Positions 47,236-57,660 of a stretch of 64,000 bases of DNA are shown in pieces. Source of the stretch: Cryptomeria japonica (lineage: Eukaryota > Streptophyta > Pinopsida > Cupressales > Cupressaceae); assembly GCF_030272615.1 (NCBI RefSeq), contig NC_081412.1, forward strand, positions 101,371,796 through 101,435,795. The letters are read 5' to 3'. Within the stretch, counting starts at the first letter, position 1; each line of letters opens with the position of its first letter. The notes under the pieces were generated by a model. It was not told where the DNA came from, did no database searches, and saw nothing but the letters and a program-made list of their open reading frames with translations. The translations under genes and the position numbers were made by a program.

Positions 47236-47616
47236 CACCCGCAATTTCACCTAACAAAATAGCGAAAGTCATAGATTCATCTGAAAGTTGCACGATACTT
47301 ACTAGACCCAACAACATTAGAAGGAAAAGGCATAAGGCATAGATTTTTACAATTATTTAATGACCGCCTAGGCAAATAACAAGGGGGGACATTTCACACG
47401 ACCCCAAGACCCATTACTTAAGTGAATAAAGTAACGTAGGAATAGAAGCCAGAGGATTTTGATCAGACATTTGAGTGATTAAAAACTAAAAACCCTTAAC
47501 CCTTAAAGACCTAAAATAGATTTGAAGCAATTAATAGCATACTTGACTCAAAATTTCAAAAACTTAGCCAATCATGGGAAAAGAAAACCCATTTCTTAAA
47601 TAGTGATAATAGATAT

Positions 47617-48514
47617 CATGAGCAACAGTTTTGCAGATGAAATGAAAAATGAATTTGAAATGTCTTTAGTAGGGGAAATAATTTTTTTATAGGATTGCAG
47701 ATACAACAAATGAAGAATGGAATTTTCATTACATAGTCTAAGTATGTGAAAGAGGTTTTGATGACATTTGGCATGAGTGACGGTAAACCAGTTGGGACAC
47801 CAATGGTTACATGTCATAAGTTGTCTAAGGAAGATAAATCTAAGTTTGTTGATGAGAAGGAATACAAGTCAATGATTTGTAAATTGCACTCTGTTGTTCA
47901 CAACAGACTGGACATAGCTCATGCAGTTGGTATAGTTGCTAGATTCCAGAAGAATCCTAAGGAAACACATCTGATAGCAACCAAGAGAATTTTTAGATAC
48001 CTGAAGGTACTATTGACTATGGATTATGGTATCATATGGAGGAAACTTTGATTTGAAGGCATACATGGATGTTGATTGGGCAGGAAATGTTGATGACTAG
48101 AAAAGAACAACCAGTGGAGCATTTTTTCTTGGAGGAAGGCTTGTTTCATGGAGTAGTAAAAAGCAGATTTGTACTTCACAATTTACTGCTACAGCTGAGT
48201 CTGTTGCAACTTATTTGAATTGCACATAGGCTATTTGGATGAGGCACATTTTGGAAGGTTTTAAGATGAAGATTTCCAAACCTATAAAGATTTTATGTGA
48301 TAATACAAGTGCTATAAATATTTCCAAGAATCATGTTTTGCATGCACGAACCAAGCACATTGAATTGAAGTATCATCTCTTGAGGGGAAAAGTTCAGTGC
48401 AAAGATGTTATCTTAGAGCATGTTTCTACCAAGGAACAACTTGCAAATATTTTTACCAAACCTCTACCTAAGACTACATTTGAGTATCTTAGAAGTCAAC
48501 TATGGGTTGTATAG
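47617..48514 (+). pseudogene. pol: Copia C reverse transcriptase end and RNase H
   Basis: After the insertion the RT continues with FADEMKNEFEMSL and KYVKEVLMTFGM. RNase H shows DVDWAGNVDD, CDNTSAINISKNHVLHARTKHI and ANIFTKPLPKTTFEYLR. Breaks include a stop in GTQ..SKYV near 47734, a frameshift near 48005-48035, and stops near 48098 (AGA to TAG) and 48229. The final block 48239-48514 is open. Confidence 0.9.
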
Positions 48515-48863
48515 CTTCATGAGGTTAGTTGAGCATGATGTTGCTTACATCAGTCCCTGAACCACTTGCAGAATTTTACAAGGATTGGTGTAAAAGTGGA
48601 TGTATTCCACAGGGGGAGCATCAAGTTGTAGTATGTTGTTGATGCACACTGAAAATTTGACATTACATGTTTTACTTTTAATTTGACATTGTTGTCAAAG
48701 GGGGAGAAGAATTATGTGATTATGGGAAGGAAAACTAGTGACAAGCTGAAGACATGGAGCGCATGGTGAATACTTGGTAATGTAAACTAGAATTCCTATT
48801 CACAATCACATAGCAATCAATGGTGTAGATATTTGTATTGCCATCAATGCCAAAGGGGGAGAT
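48515..48863 (+). other. Copia C 3' untranslated region with two purine tracts
   Basis: The polypurine tract AAAGGGGGA (48852-48860) is followed by the LTR. An upstream AAAGGGGGAGA lies at about 48697-48707 after GACATTGTTGTC. No gene is seen. Confidence 0.8.
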
Positions 48864-50252
48864 TGCTAGAATTTGCATGAAGATTGCAATAAAGATATGT
48901 TATGTTGTCATTGATGTAAATTGAACTAGTAATGATATTAATAATATTATTATAATATTGTTACTATAACCGGTAGGAAGAATTTGTGAGGAGAATCGGT
49001 AACCAGTGTAATGGTGTAAACCTTATCTATTTTTGTAACTGGTAAACCCTACCAGTTGTTTTTGTTAAACCCTAACCGATTAAGGTTGTTGAATTGGTTA
49101 TGTTGGTTTATGATCTAATGTTGAGCGGTAATGATGGTGACACATATGGTGATTGTATGAAGACAAGTTCAAATGTTTTGGCACATTGTTTGTCTAGGGA
49201 ATCAACAAATGTATTGCATCTAATGCAAAGTGTGTGATGAGTTATTAAGCTCGATGAAGTGATAATCAAGGAGACGTTGAGGTTTTCTTGATTGATGTGT
49301 AGAGATTGCTATGTAATCCAATGATCATTCTTGAACCAACTTGTTAGTAATCTCTATGAGAGAAATAGATTTTGGTGTGTTACCGACGTGATTGATTTGT
49401 TTATAAGGTCGATGAACTTGTCTAGTTGAAGGTGTTGGCAGAGATCAGTTGAGTGTGTAGTTACCAAACCAGATAATGAGTTTGCAGTTTGAGTAAAGGC
49501 AGATAGGAGCTTGCAAGGATCTAATCAAGCAAATGTTGTTCTATTCAGACAGATCAACAAACTCCTATTATTTTCTAACAATTACAACAAAATTAAAATC
49601 CCCTAACCGGGTAAGCTCTAACAAGCTTGGTTACTTATTAAATCCTCTAACAAGGTATTCCATTAGCTTGGATTTTCAAATCCTCTACTGAGGTTACTCC
49701 TTATAGGGTATTGCTTCTAACAAGGCATTTGTAGTCAATCCCTTAACCGGGTGACTCCTAACAAGATCAATTATTAACGGGAATTTTGTAAAGCTTTAAC
49801 AAGCTTGGCTCCTATCAGGGCAAGCTTCAGAAGAGTTCATATATTATCTTGTGTCTCATCTCACCATGGTTTTTACCTATTTGGGTTTCCACGTCAAAAA
49901 TACTTGTGTCATATGGTGAATGTTTTTATGGTTATGATCTTATGGTTGATTTGATTAACTAGTTAACTATTTCTGATAAGGCATGATAACCAGAAGCATT
50001 GAGAAATGAAGTATGTTGATATATGATAAAGCATTTGGATGTTTACAAGTTTAATGATTTTTACTGTTAAGTTGTTGTAACCATCAACCGGTTTTCTTAT
50101 GAGTTTTCATCTTGACAGTGGTATTTCATTGATAATTTTACTTTGTGTGATTGAGATTGAGATTGGGAAAGTTTGTATCAGTTTTTCTATTTACTGATTG
50201 ACCTCCCCCTCTCAATAATCTACTGGATACTTATTATTTCATCATACCATCA
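48864..50252 (+). repeat. Copia C 3' LTR
   Basis: 1,389 bp, from TGCTAGAATTTGCATG to CATCATACCATCA. It is similar to the Copia E LTRs, including TTATAAGGTCGATGA (TATA-like at 49402-49407), the ACAAGG/ACCGGGT word cluster (49610-49830) and the CCATGGTTTTTACC...TTTCCACG block. The right flank is CGTCT; its partner is lost with the 5' end. Confidence 0.82.
49402..49407 (+). promoter_or_regulatory. Candidate TATA box of Copia C LTR
   Basis: TATAAG in TTTATAAGGTCGATGAAC. The same 15-base context occurs in the Copia E 5' LTR at 62033-62049 (minus). Confidence 0.5.
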
Positions 50253-51043
50253 CGTCTACATGCCAATAAGAGTGTAGTGTCATAAATTTTTGATCCTTGC
50301 AATTTGTGACCATATTAGGGTCTTCAGGTTGGTGATTCAAATCCCTAAGCCTGATCGGAGACCTGAGACTTGCTCAACCCCTGAAACTATCTTGTTCTTC
50401 CCTCCAAATCACTTGAGACAAGGGCCCCTATCCTCCTAGGACATGCACATGGTGCCCTTGTCCTTGCCCTATTTTGGGGGCCCCTTTGTCCTGTCTCTAC
50501 ATTGGACTTTGCATAAAGTGGGAAAAGTTTCTCTGTGTCGGCATGTGATGAAAAATCAATCAATTAACCCTAATTGATGAGTAAATAAGTCACATTTGCC
50601 CTCCCATTTGGCATAAGTTCATATACATGAGATCACACATTCAAGCATTCAAGTATTTCTTTCCATCATTGAGTATTCTCAAGTCTCCCTTCAAGGCTAG
50701 GTGTTGTATTAAAGTCAAGGATTCAACCATTAAGAGAGGAGATCCCTTTCAACATTCAATTCAATAAGGCCAATCTATCTACACTCTATCTACAATCTCC
50801 CTTGAAGTGACTTACATTTCAGTATTCTATTTACATTTACTTGCAAGTACTTTCTTTCATCATTTGGTTAATTCCAAAACTGGGGTTTGACCTAAAGGAA
50901 AACCCCCAATCCCAACCCCTTTTCCTCTCTTTTCTGTGTGTAGGTTGCAAGTGCATAGCTATTTTTATAGATTAGGCCTCCATTTGCAGAGGCCAAAAAA
51001 CCCTTTTCATTTTGTGGATTTTTCGGAGGATCGTGGACACTTT
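50253..51043. other. Unassigned DNA between Copia C and Copia F
   Basis: No supported ORF. Low-copy-looking DNA with C-rich tracts (50440-50500), a run of CATTCAAG(C/T)-type words (50640-50780) and GTGTAGGTTGCAAGTGCATAG, which resembles the R-U5 end of some Gypsy LTRs. It may be an LTR remnant. No partner is seen in the window. Confidence 0.4.
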
Positions 51044-52694
51044 TGTTATTCTTAGCAAATCCGGTTAATACTGAGAGGGGGGGTGAATACGTATTAACAA
51101 AAAATGAAACTTTCAAGACCAAATTTTTTTTATCTCAAATCTGAAAACATTCAATACTTCGACCAATTCTTCATAACAGATTTTCTTAGTAGATCTAGAT
51201 AAACAATTCCACTTATGCAAACTTATTAATAAGACTACCCATCAACTCAATATCAAACCAACAAACACTATTACCAACTTATTAACTGATTAGAATGCTT
51301 CATCAACCATTTAACCATCAATACCGGTAATGACTTTAAGATCTTTGATAAACAAACATAAATTGTCTTAACTGGTAATTACAAATAAAACATGAACATC
51401 ACAAGAAAAGCATTCCACACATGAACACCATGATTTTTCACGTGGAAACCCAAATAGGGAAAACCACAGTGGGAATTGCTACCCACAAATATTTTGCACT
51501 CTTTCGAAATGCACCTTGTTAGGAGCCAAGCCTGATTAGAAGCTTGCAATGATGCCCTGTTAGGAGAAGACCCTGTTAGGAGTCACCCGGTTAAGGGATT
51601 TACCTCAGTCCTGTTAGTATCTTTGATCTATTATGATCAACCTAGCAACAAGATTTAGACCTCAGATATTGAGTCACCCTGTTAGGGGATTTTACAATGT
51701 GAGGTCTATTAGGACCTACCCGGTTAAGGGATTTTAGCTGCTGTAATTGTTAGAGAACAATAGTGAATGATCTGTCTATAGCACTCAACTTCTTGCTTGA
51801 TCAGATCCAATTAAGTTCTAAGTCTGCATCACTTTGATATATCTTCTCACACACCCTAGTTAGGCTTCTCACACTTCTCAAAATCACCGACACTTCAAAA
51901 CATCAACCTTACCGATATAAATAACCTTTAGAGCTATGTTGGCATTAAAAGCCTAAAACTTACTACATAGATCATCACTGATCTTTACAACTCATTACAG
52001 ATCATCATATGAATCATTATAATCAATTACAAATGAATATTAGTCATTGAATGATCATAAATCATCACAACAAGTTGATCTAGTATAAAGTCAAACCCTT
52101 AGCTCATTCTGTTAAGCACTTTGCACATTCCCAAGAAATTCTCTCTCCAAATGTGCCAAATCATATTTCAACCACATCACGTGGTTTGTGCCACATTATC
52201 ATCAACATGTGAACTTGATGTAGATCACCACCAAACCAAAAATCATTACTAGTCAAGAGAATTATTTACTGGTCCTTAAACCCTTCTTAAACCTTGGCAA
52301 AACTTCATCAAAAATTTAAAACATGGCTTTCGGTAATCATCATAGGATGTGGTTCCAATTACATACTCAAATCCATCATAAAATCTTATGTATCAAACAA
52401 CAAGTCACCAAACATCGCCAATCACCTGATTCCATCAAAACTTATCTTCTTTACCAGTTAAGGTCCTAATTCCCAGTCTTGCTGGTAAACCTTGTCAAAC
52501 TGTCAAACTCTAACTCTGGTAGACTAAATCACTTAGCCAACAAGTCAATCATCAAAAACCATCTATAAACATCATCAAACATTAGTTGGCCCTGGTTGCC
52601 ATCAATGACAACAAAATAATTGATCATGTCATCTTTCCTCTACCGGTTTAGTCATCATTCTCCATCTGTATGAGTTATGCCAAACATGCCAACA
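51044..52694 (-). repeat. Copia F 3' LTR
   Basis: 1,651 bp, from TGTTATTCTTAGC to CATGCCAACA on the plus strand. It contains a dense series of CCTGTTAGGAG/CCCGGTTAAGGGATT words (51520-51740) and CACGTGGAAACCC...AAAACCACAGTGGG. Confidence 0.88.
51520..51745 (-). repeat. Short-word cluster in Copia F LTR
   Basis: CCTGTTAGGAG, CCTGTTAGGGGATT and CCCGGTTAAGGGATT recur about eight times at uneven spacing. Matching clusters are at 56350-56590 and 61630-61860 (Copia E LTRs), 63750-63970 (Copia F 5' LTR) and, on the opposite strand, in the Copia A and C LTRs. Confidence 0.75.
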
Positions 52695-53066
52695 ATATCC
52701 CCCTTTGGCATTTATGGCAACACTAAAAATCAACATTCTCAACTCATATTGTTCTTCTCTATTCTTGACCTCCTCTACAACTCTTCTCTTCTCTGCTGCA
52801 CCTCATCTGTTGGTTACACTTTATCTTCAATTACACATCTTCTCCTCCTAATCATATGTCTTCTCTTATGACTAATCATATTTCTTCTCCCCCTTTGACA
52901 ACTATGCTAAAGGTGCATAAGAATCACAAATCATCAAATCTACTGTTGTTGTCTTCAACATGTTTGCAAACTCATCTAAGATGCTCCTCATACAGAGTAT
53001 CCTACATCTCATCAATCCAAAGTGAAAAATAGTCATGAAGCCCACTAGATTGATGCATCCTACATT
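52695..53066 (-). other. Copia F 3' untranslated region with two purine tracts
   Basis: The polypurine tract (plus strand CCCCCTTTGG, about 52699-52708) abuts the LTR. A second (CTCCCCCTTTGA, 52887-52898) lies about 190 bases inside. No gene is seen. Confidence 0.8.
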
Positions 53067-54330
53067 CTAGTTCTTTTTGAGTAGGGGTTTGACTCCTAGT
53101 TTACCTCTGAGATACTCAAAGATTTCCTTTGGGAATGGTTTTGTGAAAATGTCTACTATTTTCTCTTTGCTTGTCACATACTCCATTCTGACTTGTTTTT
53201 CATGTACTCTTTCCCTTAGAAAATGATATTTCAATTGTATGTGCTTTGTTCTTGCATGTAACACATGATTTTTTGAAATATTAATTGCACTAGTATTATC
53301 ATAGTAAATAGTTACCAGTTCAGACATATCAAATCTGAATCCTTCAAGCACATGTCTCATCCAAATTTCCTATGTGCAATTAACTAATTCTTCAACATAC
53401 TCAACCTCTATTGTTGACTGAGAAACACAAGTTTTCTTGTTACTTGTCTAAGCAACCAATCTGCCTCCAAGAAGAAAAGCTCCATTGGTAGTGCTTTTTC
53501 AGTCATCAACATTGTCTGCCCAATCTACATCAGTAAACACATTCAAAGAAAAATTTCCTTTATAAGGATACCATAAACCATAATCTATTATGCCTTTCAG
53601 GTACCAAAATATCCTTTTCACGGCTACCAAGTGAGTCTCCTTGGCATCCTTTTGAAATCTAGCAACCAATCCAACAACATGTGCAATATCCGATTGTTTT
53701 ATGTATACTTTTTCTTCAAGGATGTCATTAAGAAAAGTTGATTTAACATACATCTGATAGACTTTAAATCCTTTAAATGTAGCATAAGAAAGTAGAATTC
53801 TTACTCCTTCCAATCTCGCCACAGGTGCAAAGGTTTCACCATAATCTTCTCCTTCTTCTTGTGCATATCTTTTGCAAACCAATCTTGTTTTATTTCTCAC
53901 AACCTTGCCTTGTTCATTTAACTTGTTTCTAAGGACCCATTTAGTTCCAATCACATTCTTGTATTCCGGTCTAGGAACAAGTGTCCATGTATTGTTCTTC
54001 TCTATCTGATCCAACTCCTCATTCATTTCATTAATCCAGTCATCATCCTTTAATGCCTCTCTTACTATTTTTGGCTCAATAGTAGAAATCAAACAAGAAT
54101 TTTCTCTGATTTTCCTCGTTTGTACTCCAGCATTTTTATGTCCAATTATTTGTTCTTCTAAGTGATTTAGCCTGAAATACCTTGGAATAACCACTTCTAA
54201 TGCTATTTTTCTCGCTTCATGTTCTTCATCGCTCTCTTCATTTATCGGTTGAGCACCTATTTCTGCAACATTTTGCTCATCAGTCTTTTGTACTTCTGGT
54301 TCTATAAACACAAGTCTTTCTTCATCTTTC
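53067..54330 (-). pseudogene. pol: Copia F reverse transcriptase (deleted) and RNase H
   Basis: The RT N-terminal part is clear ([30 protein letters not shown]), up to ILEEKVYIKQ. The sequence then jumps directly to DIAHVVGLVARF near 53695, so the region that should hold YGLKQ and the catalytic VDD is missing. RNase H motifs DVDWADN, YYDNTSAIN and IVDIFTKPFPKEIFEYLR remain, with breaks near 53499 and 53370. Confidence 0.9.
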
Positions 54331-55163
54331 TCAGGCTCAAATTTGTTGGTCTCTCCAAATTTCTAAGAGAGATCATCTATCTTCACATTATTACTCTCAA
54401 TGATCTTCTTAGTTCTCTTGTTATAACATTTAAATGCCTTACTCTTTGTAGACTAACCAAGAAAAATGCTTTCATCACACTTAGCATCAAAATTTTTAGT
54501 GTAATTGTCTCTCTTAATATAACATTTACTCCTAATTTTTTTGAAATAACTTCCACTAGGAGTCTTCCCATGCCATAATTCATAAGGTGTTTTGTTATTA
54601 TCCTTTTTGACAAGTACCTGGTTCAAAGTATAAACAACAGTGCTGACTGGTTCTCTCCAAAACATCTTCGATACTTCACCTTGAATTATCATGGTTCTAG
54701 CAACTTCAACAACTATTCTATTCATTCTCTCTGCTATCCTATTCTTTTGTGTAGTTATAGGAGCTGACATATACCTCTTAATTCCCTGTGAATCACAAAA
54801 CTTCACAAACTCATTAGGAGTAAATTCATCTCCCCAGTCAGATCTCAAACATTTTAGATTCTTCTTGGTATCTTTCTCAACAAGATCTTTAAATGCTTTA
54901 AACTTACTGATCATAAAATACTTATCACCAAAATAGCTCTTAGTCCTCATAGGACCACAAAGATCAATATGAACCAAATCAAGAATATTCTCTGAAGAGA
55001 AAGACTTACTCTTACAAGATATAGAGGTCATCTTACCCATCTCACAATCCTTGCATAACACATTGTCTGATTTCACAAGCTAGGGCAAACCTCTCACAAT
55101 ACTTGACTTACTAACTTTAATCAAATTATCAAAATTGACATGACAAAATATCTTGTGCCACAA
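54331..55163 (-). pseudogene. pol: Copia F integrase
   Basis: Minus-strand motifs are LCKDCEMGKMTS, VHIDLCGPMRTKSYFGDKYF, LRSDWGDEF (GG changed to WG) and QKNRIAERMNR. A gap after KYFMI removes part of the core. The C-terminal segment ends in a frameshift near 54460, with the overlapping frame continuing KAFFLVSLQRV. Confidence 0.85.
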
Positions 55164-55892
55164 CTAGTTGTCTTCAATCTTCTCCACCAACCAATCATTT
55201 ATATTAGTATTCAGATGAAATAGAGTACCTCTAGTCTTCTTCCCAGTAGCAATCAATTCTCCATTATTTCCAAGAATCCTGCACACTCCACTTTTGAGTT
55301 CAAGTAGATATCCCTTATCATTAAGTTTTCCAACACTCAAGAGGTTATGTTTTATTCCTTCAACCCAAAAGACATCATCTGCATTACTCTTCCCATTTAA
55401 TGAAATTGATCCTTTACCTTTAACCATGCAAGGAGAGTTATTACCAAATCTTATAACACCTCCATCAAACTCTTCAAGGGATAAGAAATTACTTTTAACA
55501 CCCATCATGTGGTGTGAGCAACCACTATCTATTATCCATTAATCATTGTTATCCATATAAGAAACCAAAGCCTTCTCACCAATCAGATCCTCCTTCACAA
55601 CAACAAATACTATCTCCTCATTGTCATCTTCTTCTGATTCATCATTGGTCACACCTTCATCCACTACAACATAACAATGTTTCTTGCCTTTTCCTTTGAA
55701 TCTCCTAAACTTCTCTTGCTTATTAGTGTTAGGGTAGTTAGTAACTTTGTGTCCAATTTTAATACAAGAGAAACACTTCAAGGGTAATTTACCTTTATGT
55801 TTACCTATTCCCCTAGGGAATCTTTTAACCAGTAATGCCTCATCCATTAGATGATCTTCATCATCACCATCACCTCTGCTACCACTATGACT
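55164..55892 (-). pseudogene. gag-pol: Copia F gag end and protease
   Basis: The zinc knuckle CFSCIKIGHKVTNY is at about 55740-55785 (last Cys lost), followed by an acidic segment and a protease region with MMGVKSNF, VIRFGNNSPCMVKG and GIKHNLLSVGKL. A stop near 55540 lies just before the DSGCSHH motif. The coding sequence is cut at 55892 by Copia E; it continues at 62560. Confidence 0.87.
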
Positions 55893-57288
55893 ATGATGAT
55901 ATGATGAATCAATAAGGATCCAAACAACAACTAAGAGGGGGGGTGAATCAATAGATAGAAAATAAACTAAACTTTCACCAAACTCAAACCCAAATCATAA
56001 TTCAATCATTGAACTAACTGGTTCAAACATTGTACTACAAACTGCAACTGCATTGTCAAGTTTATCGGTTGACTTAAATACCAATACAATAGTGTAATAG
56101 ATCTGAAACTCACAAACCATTTAACCAAAACATCAAACCACTTTACTAACAATAGTAAAAGCACATTTCAGATCACTTTCAATCATCTTAACATATCTAA
56201 GTGGCTTAATTAGATAAACAAATTAACCATATCAAAACATAACCACAAAAACTATTCACCACTTGACACAATGATTTTTGACATGGAAACCCAAATGGGA
56301 AAAACCACAGTGGGGATAAATACCCACAAGTATTCTAAACTATTCTGAAGTTTTCCCTGTTAGGAGCCAAGCCTTGTTAGAAGCTTTACAAAAATGTCCT
56401 ATTAGGAACAGATCCGGTTAAAGACCACCCGATTAAGGGATTGACTACAATACCCTGTTAAAGGCAATGCCCTATTAGGAGTAACCTCAATAGAGGATTT
56501 CAAATCCAAGCTAATGGATCACTTGGTTAGGGGATTTAGAAAACACTAAGCCTATTAAAGCTTACCCAGTTAAGGGATTTAAGTGTTGTAATTGTTAGAG
56601 AACAACAAGGTTTTTGCTGATCTGGTAATAGCACTACTCTACTTGATCAAATCCTTTTCATGCTCCTATCCACCTTCAAACACTTTGCAGATGCTCCTTC
56701 TGGTTTGGCAATCATTCACACTCACACTTAACCAAAATTTCCAACACTACAATAAAAGAAGTCATCGACCTTATTAAAAAAATAATAGGTCAGTAACACA
56801 TCACAAAACTTAAGATCTCATAGAGATTACGAACAAATTGGTTCAAACATGACCATTAGATTACATAACAATCATTGCACATTGTCTAAGACAACCTCGA
56901 CCACTCCTGGATCATTGCACACTGGATCTTGTAACTCATCACACGGTTTCCAGTTCATGCTATGCACTCACTCATTCCCAAGATAAAACAATTATCTCTA
57001 CACACCAAAAACCACTTTGAAACTCATCACATGCATCATGCATACATGGCATAATCATCTGTGATCACTCTTTGATCATAGATCAACATAGCTGATTCAC
57101 TAAGATCCATCAATTAGGGTTTTGTATATCAACAGGTAGGGTTACCAATTGATCTCACTGCTTCAATAGTAATACTGGTCTCCTACACTTGCTCAACTAC
57201 TAGTTGTAATACAACTCAAATACTGATTATAATTGACATCAATGATAATACAGTAGTTCATCAATGCAATCTTCATGAAATGACAACA
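55893..57288 (-). repeat. Copia E 3' LTR
   Basis: It runs from TGATGATATGATGAATC to AAATGACAACA on the plus strand. It is close to 61166-62559 along its length. Confidence 0.92.
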
Positions 57289-57660
57289 ATCTCCCCCTTT
57301 GGTATTGATGGCAATACAAATATCAATACCCTTTGATTGTGATGATTAAGAGTAATGCACATACACAGGTATAGGAATCTTGGTTTACATTTTCCAATGT
57401 ACTCTCCTTCAATTGAGTCTCGATGTCTTCAGCTGGTAATTGGCTATAGTTCTTCTCCCTATCAATCATATAGTTCTTCTCCCTATCAATCATACAGTTC
57501 TTCTCCCCCTTTGATAATAATGCTAGGATGAAAGTAAAACATATAGTGTCATACTTCACTGCTCTGCAACAAGATGCCCCCCTATGGAGTGGCTCCACTC
57601 TACACCAATCCTACTTCAAGATCTTCAATAAGCTCTGGGATTGATGTCTTCCACATTTAT
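57289..57660 (-). other. Copia E 3' untranslated region with two purine tracts
   Basis: The polypurine tract is CTCCCCCTTT (57291-57300, plus strand) and the upstream twin CTCCCCCTTTGA is at 57503-57514. No gene. Confidence 0.8.
57448..57510 (-). repeat. 24-bp tandem repeat in Copia E 3' region
   Basis: AGTTCTTCTCCCTATCAATC plus four bases is repeated at 57448-57471 and 57472-57495, with a third partial unit that merges into the upstream purine tract. It is likely a replication slippage product. Confidence 0.85.

Larger units (their letters stand above)
26599..47611 (-). mobile_element. Giant-LTR Gypsy element (21 kb) with LTR-encoded ORFs
   Basis: A complete insertion. Two direct LTRs of 6,857 bp (26599-33455) and 6,862 bp (40750-47611) flank an internal region of 7,294 bp. 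It is bounded by the direct repeat GATAT and interrupts the RT of Copia C exactly in frame. On the minus strand the internal order is primer site, gag, protease, extra RNase H, RT-RNase H, integrase. RT before integrase defines Ty3/Gypsy, and the extra RNase H plus FLKHYF-type integrase tail suggest the Tat lineage. Each LTR carries the same unknown ORF of about 1,200 codons. All coding parts have stops, so the element is dead today. Confidence 0.93.
40750..47611 (-). repeat. 5' LTR of the giant-LTR element
   Basis: 6,862 bp; it matches 26599-33455 from end to end. Its outer end is next to the GATAT target duplication at 47612-47616, and its inner end is next to the primer site. It would drive gag-pol if active. 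Confidence 0.93.
47612..50252 (+). mobile_element. Copia C, right part
   Basis: It begins with the second GATAT copy and resumes RT at the exact codon where the left part stopped. It runs through RNase H, the 3' untranslated region, the polypurine tract and a complete 3' LTR. Confidence 0.92.

Noticed and set aside
52677-52871. Small Leu/Ser-rich ORF (64 codons) next to Copia F LTR
   Set aside because: It is antisense to the 3' untranslated region and polypurine tract, with no support as a gene.
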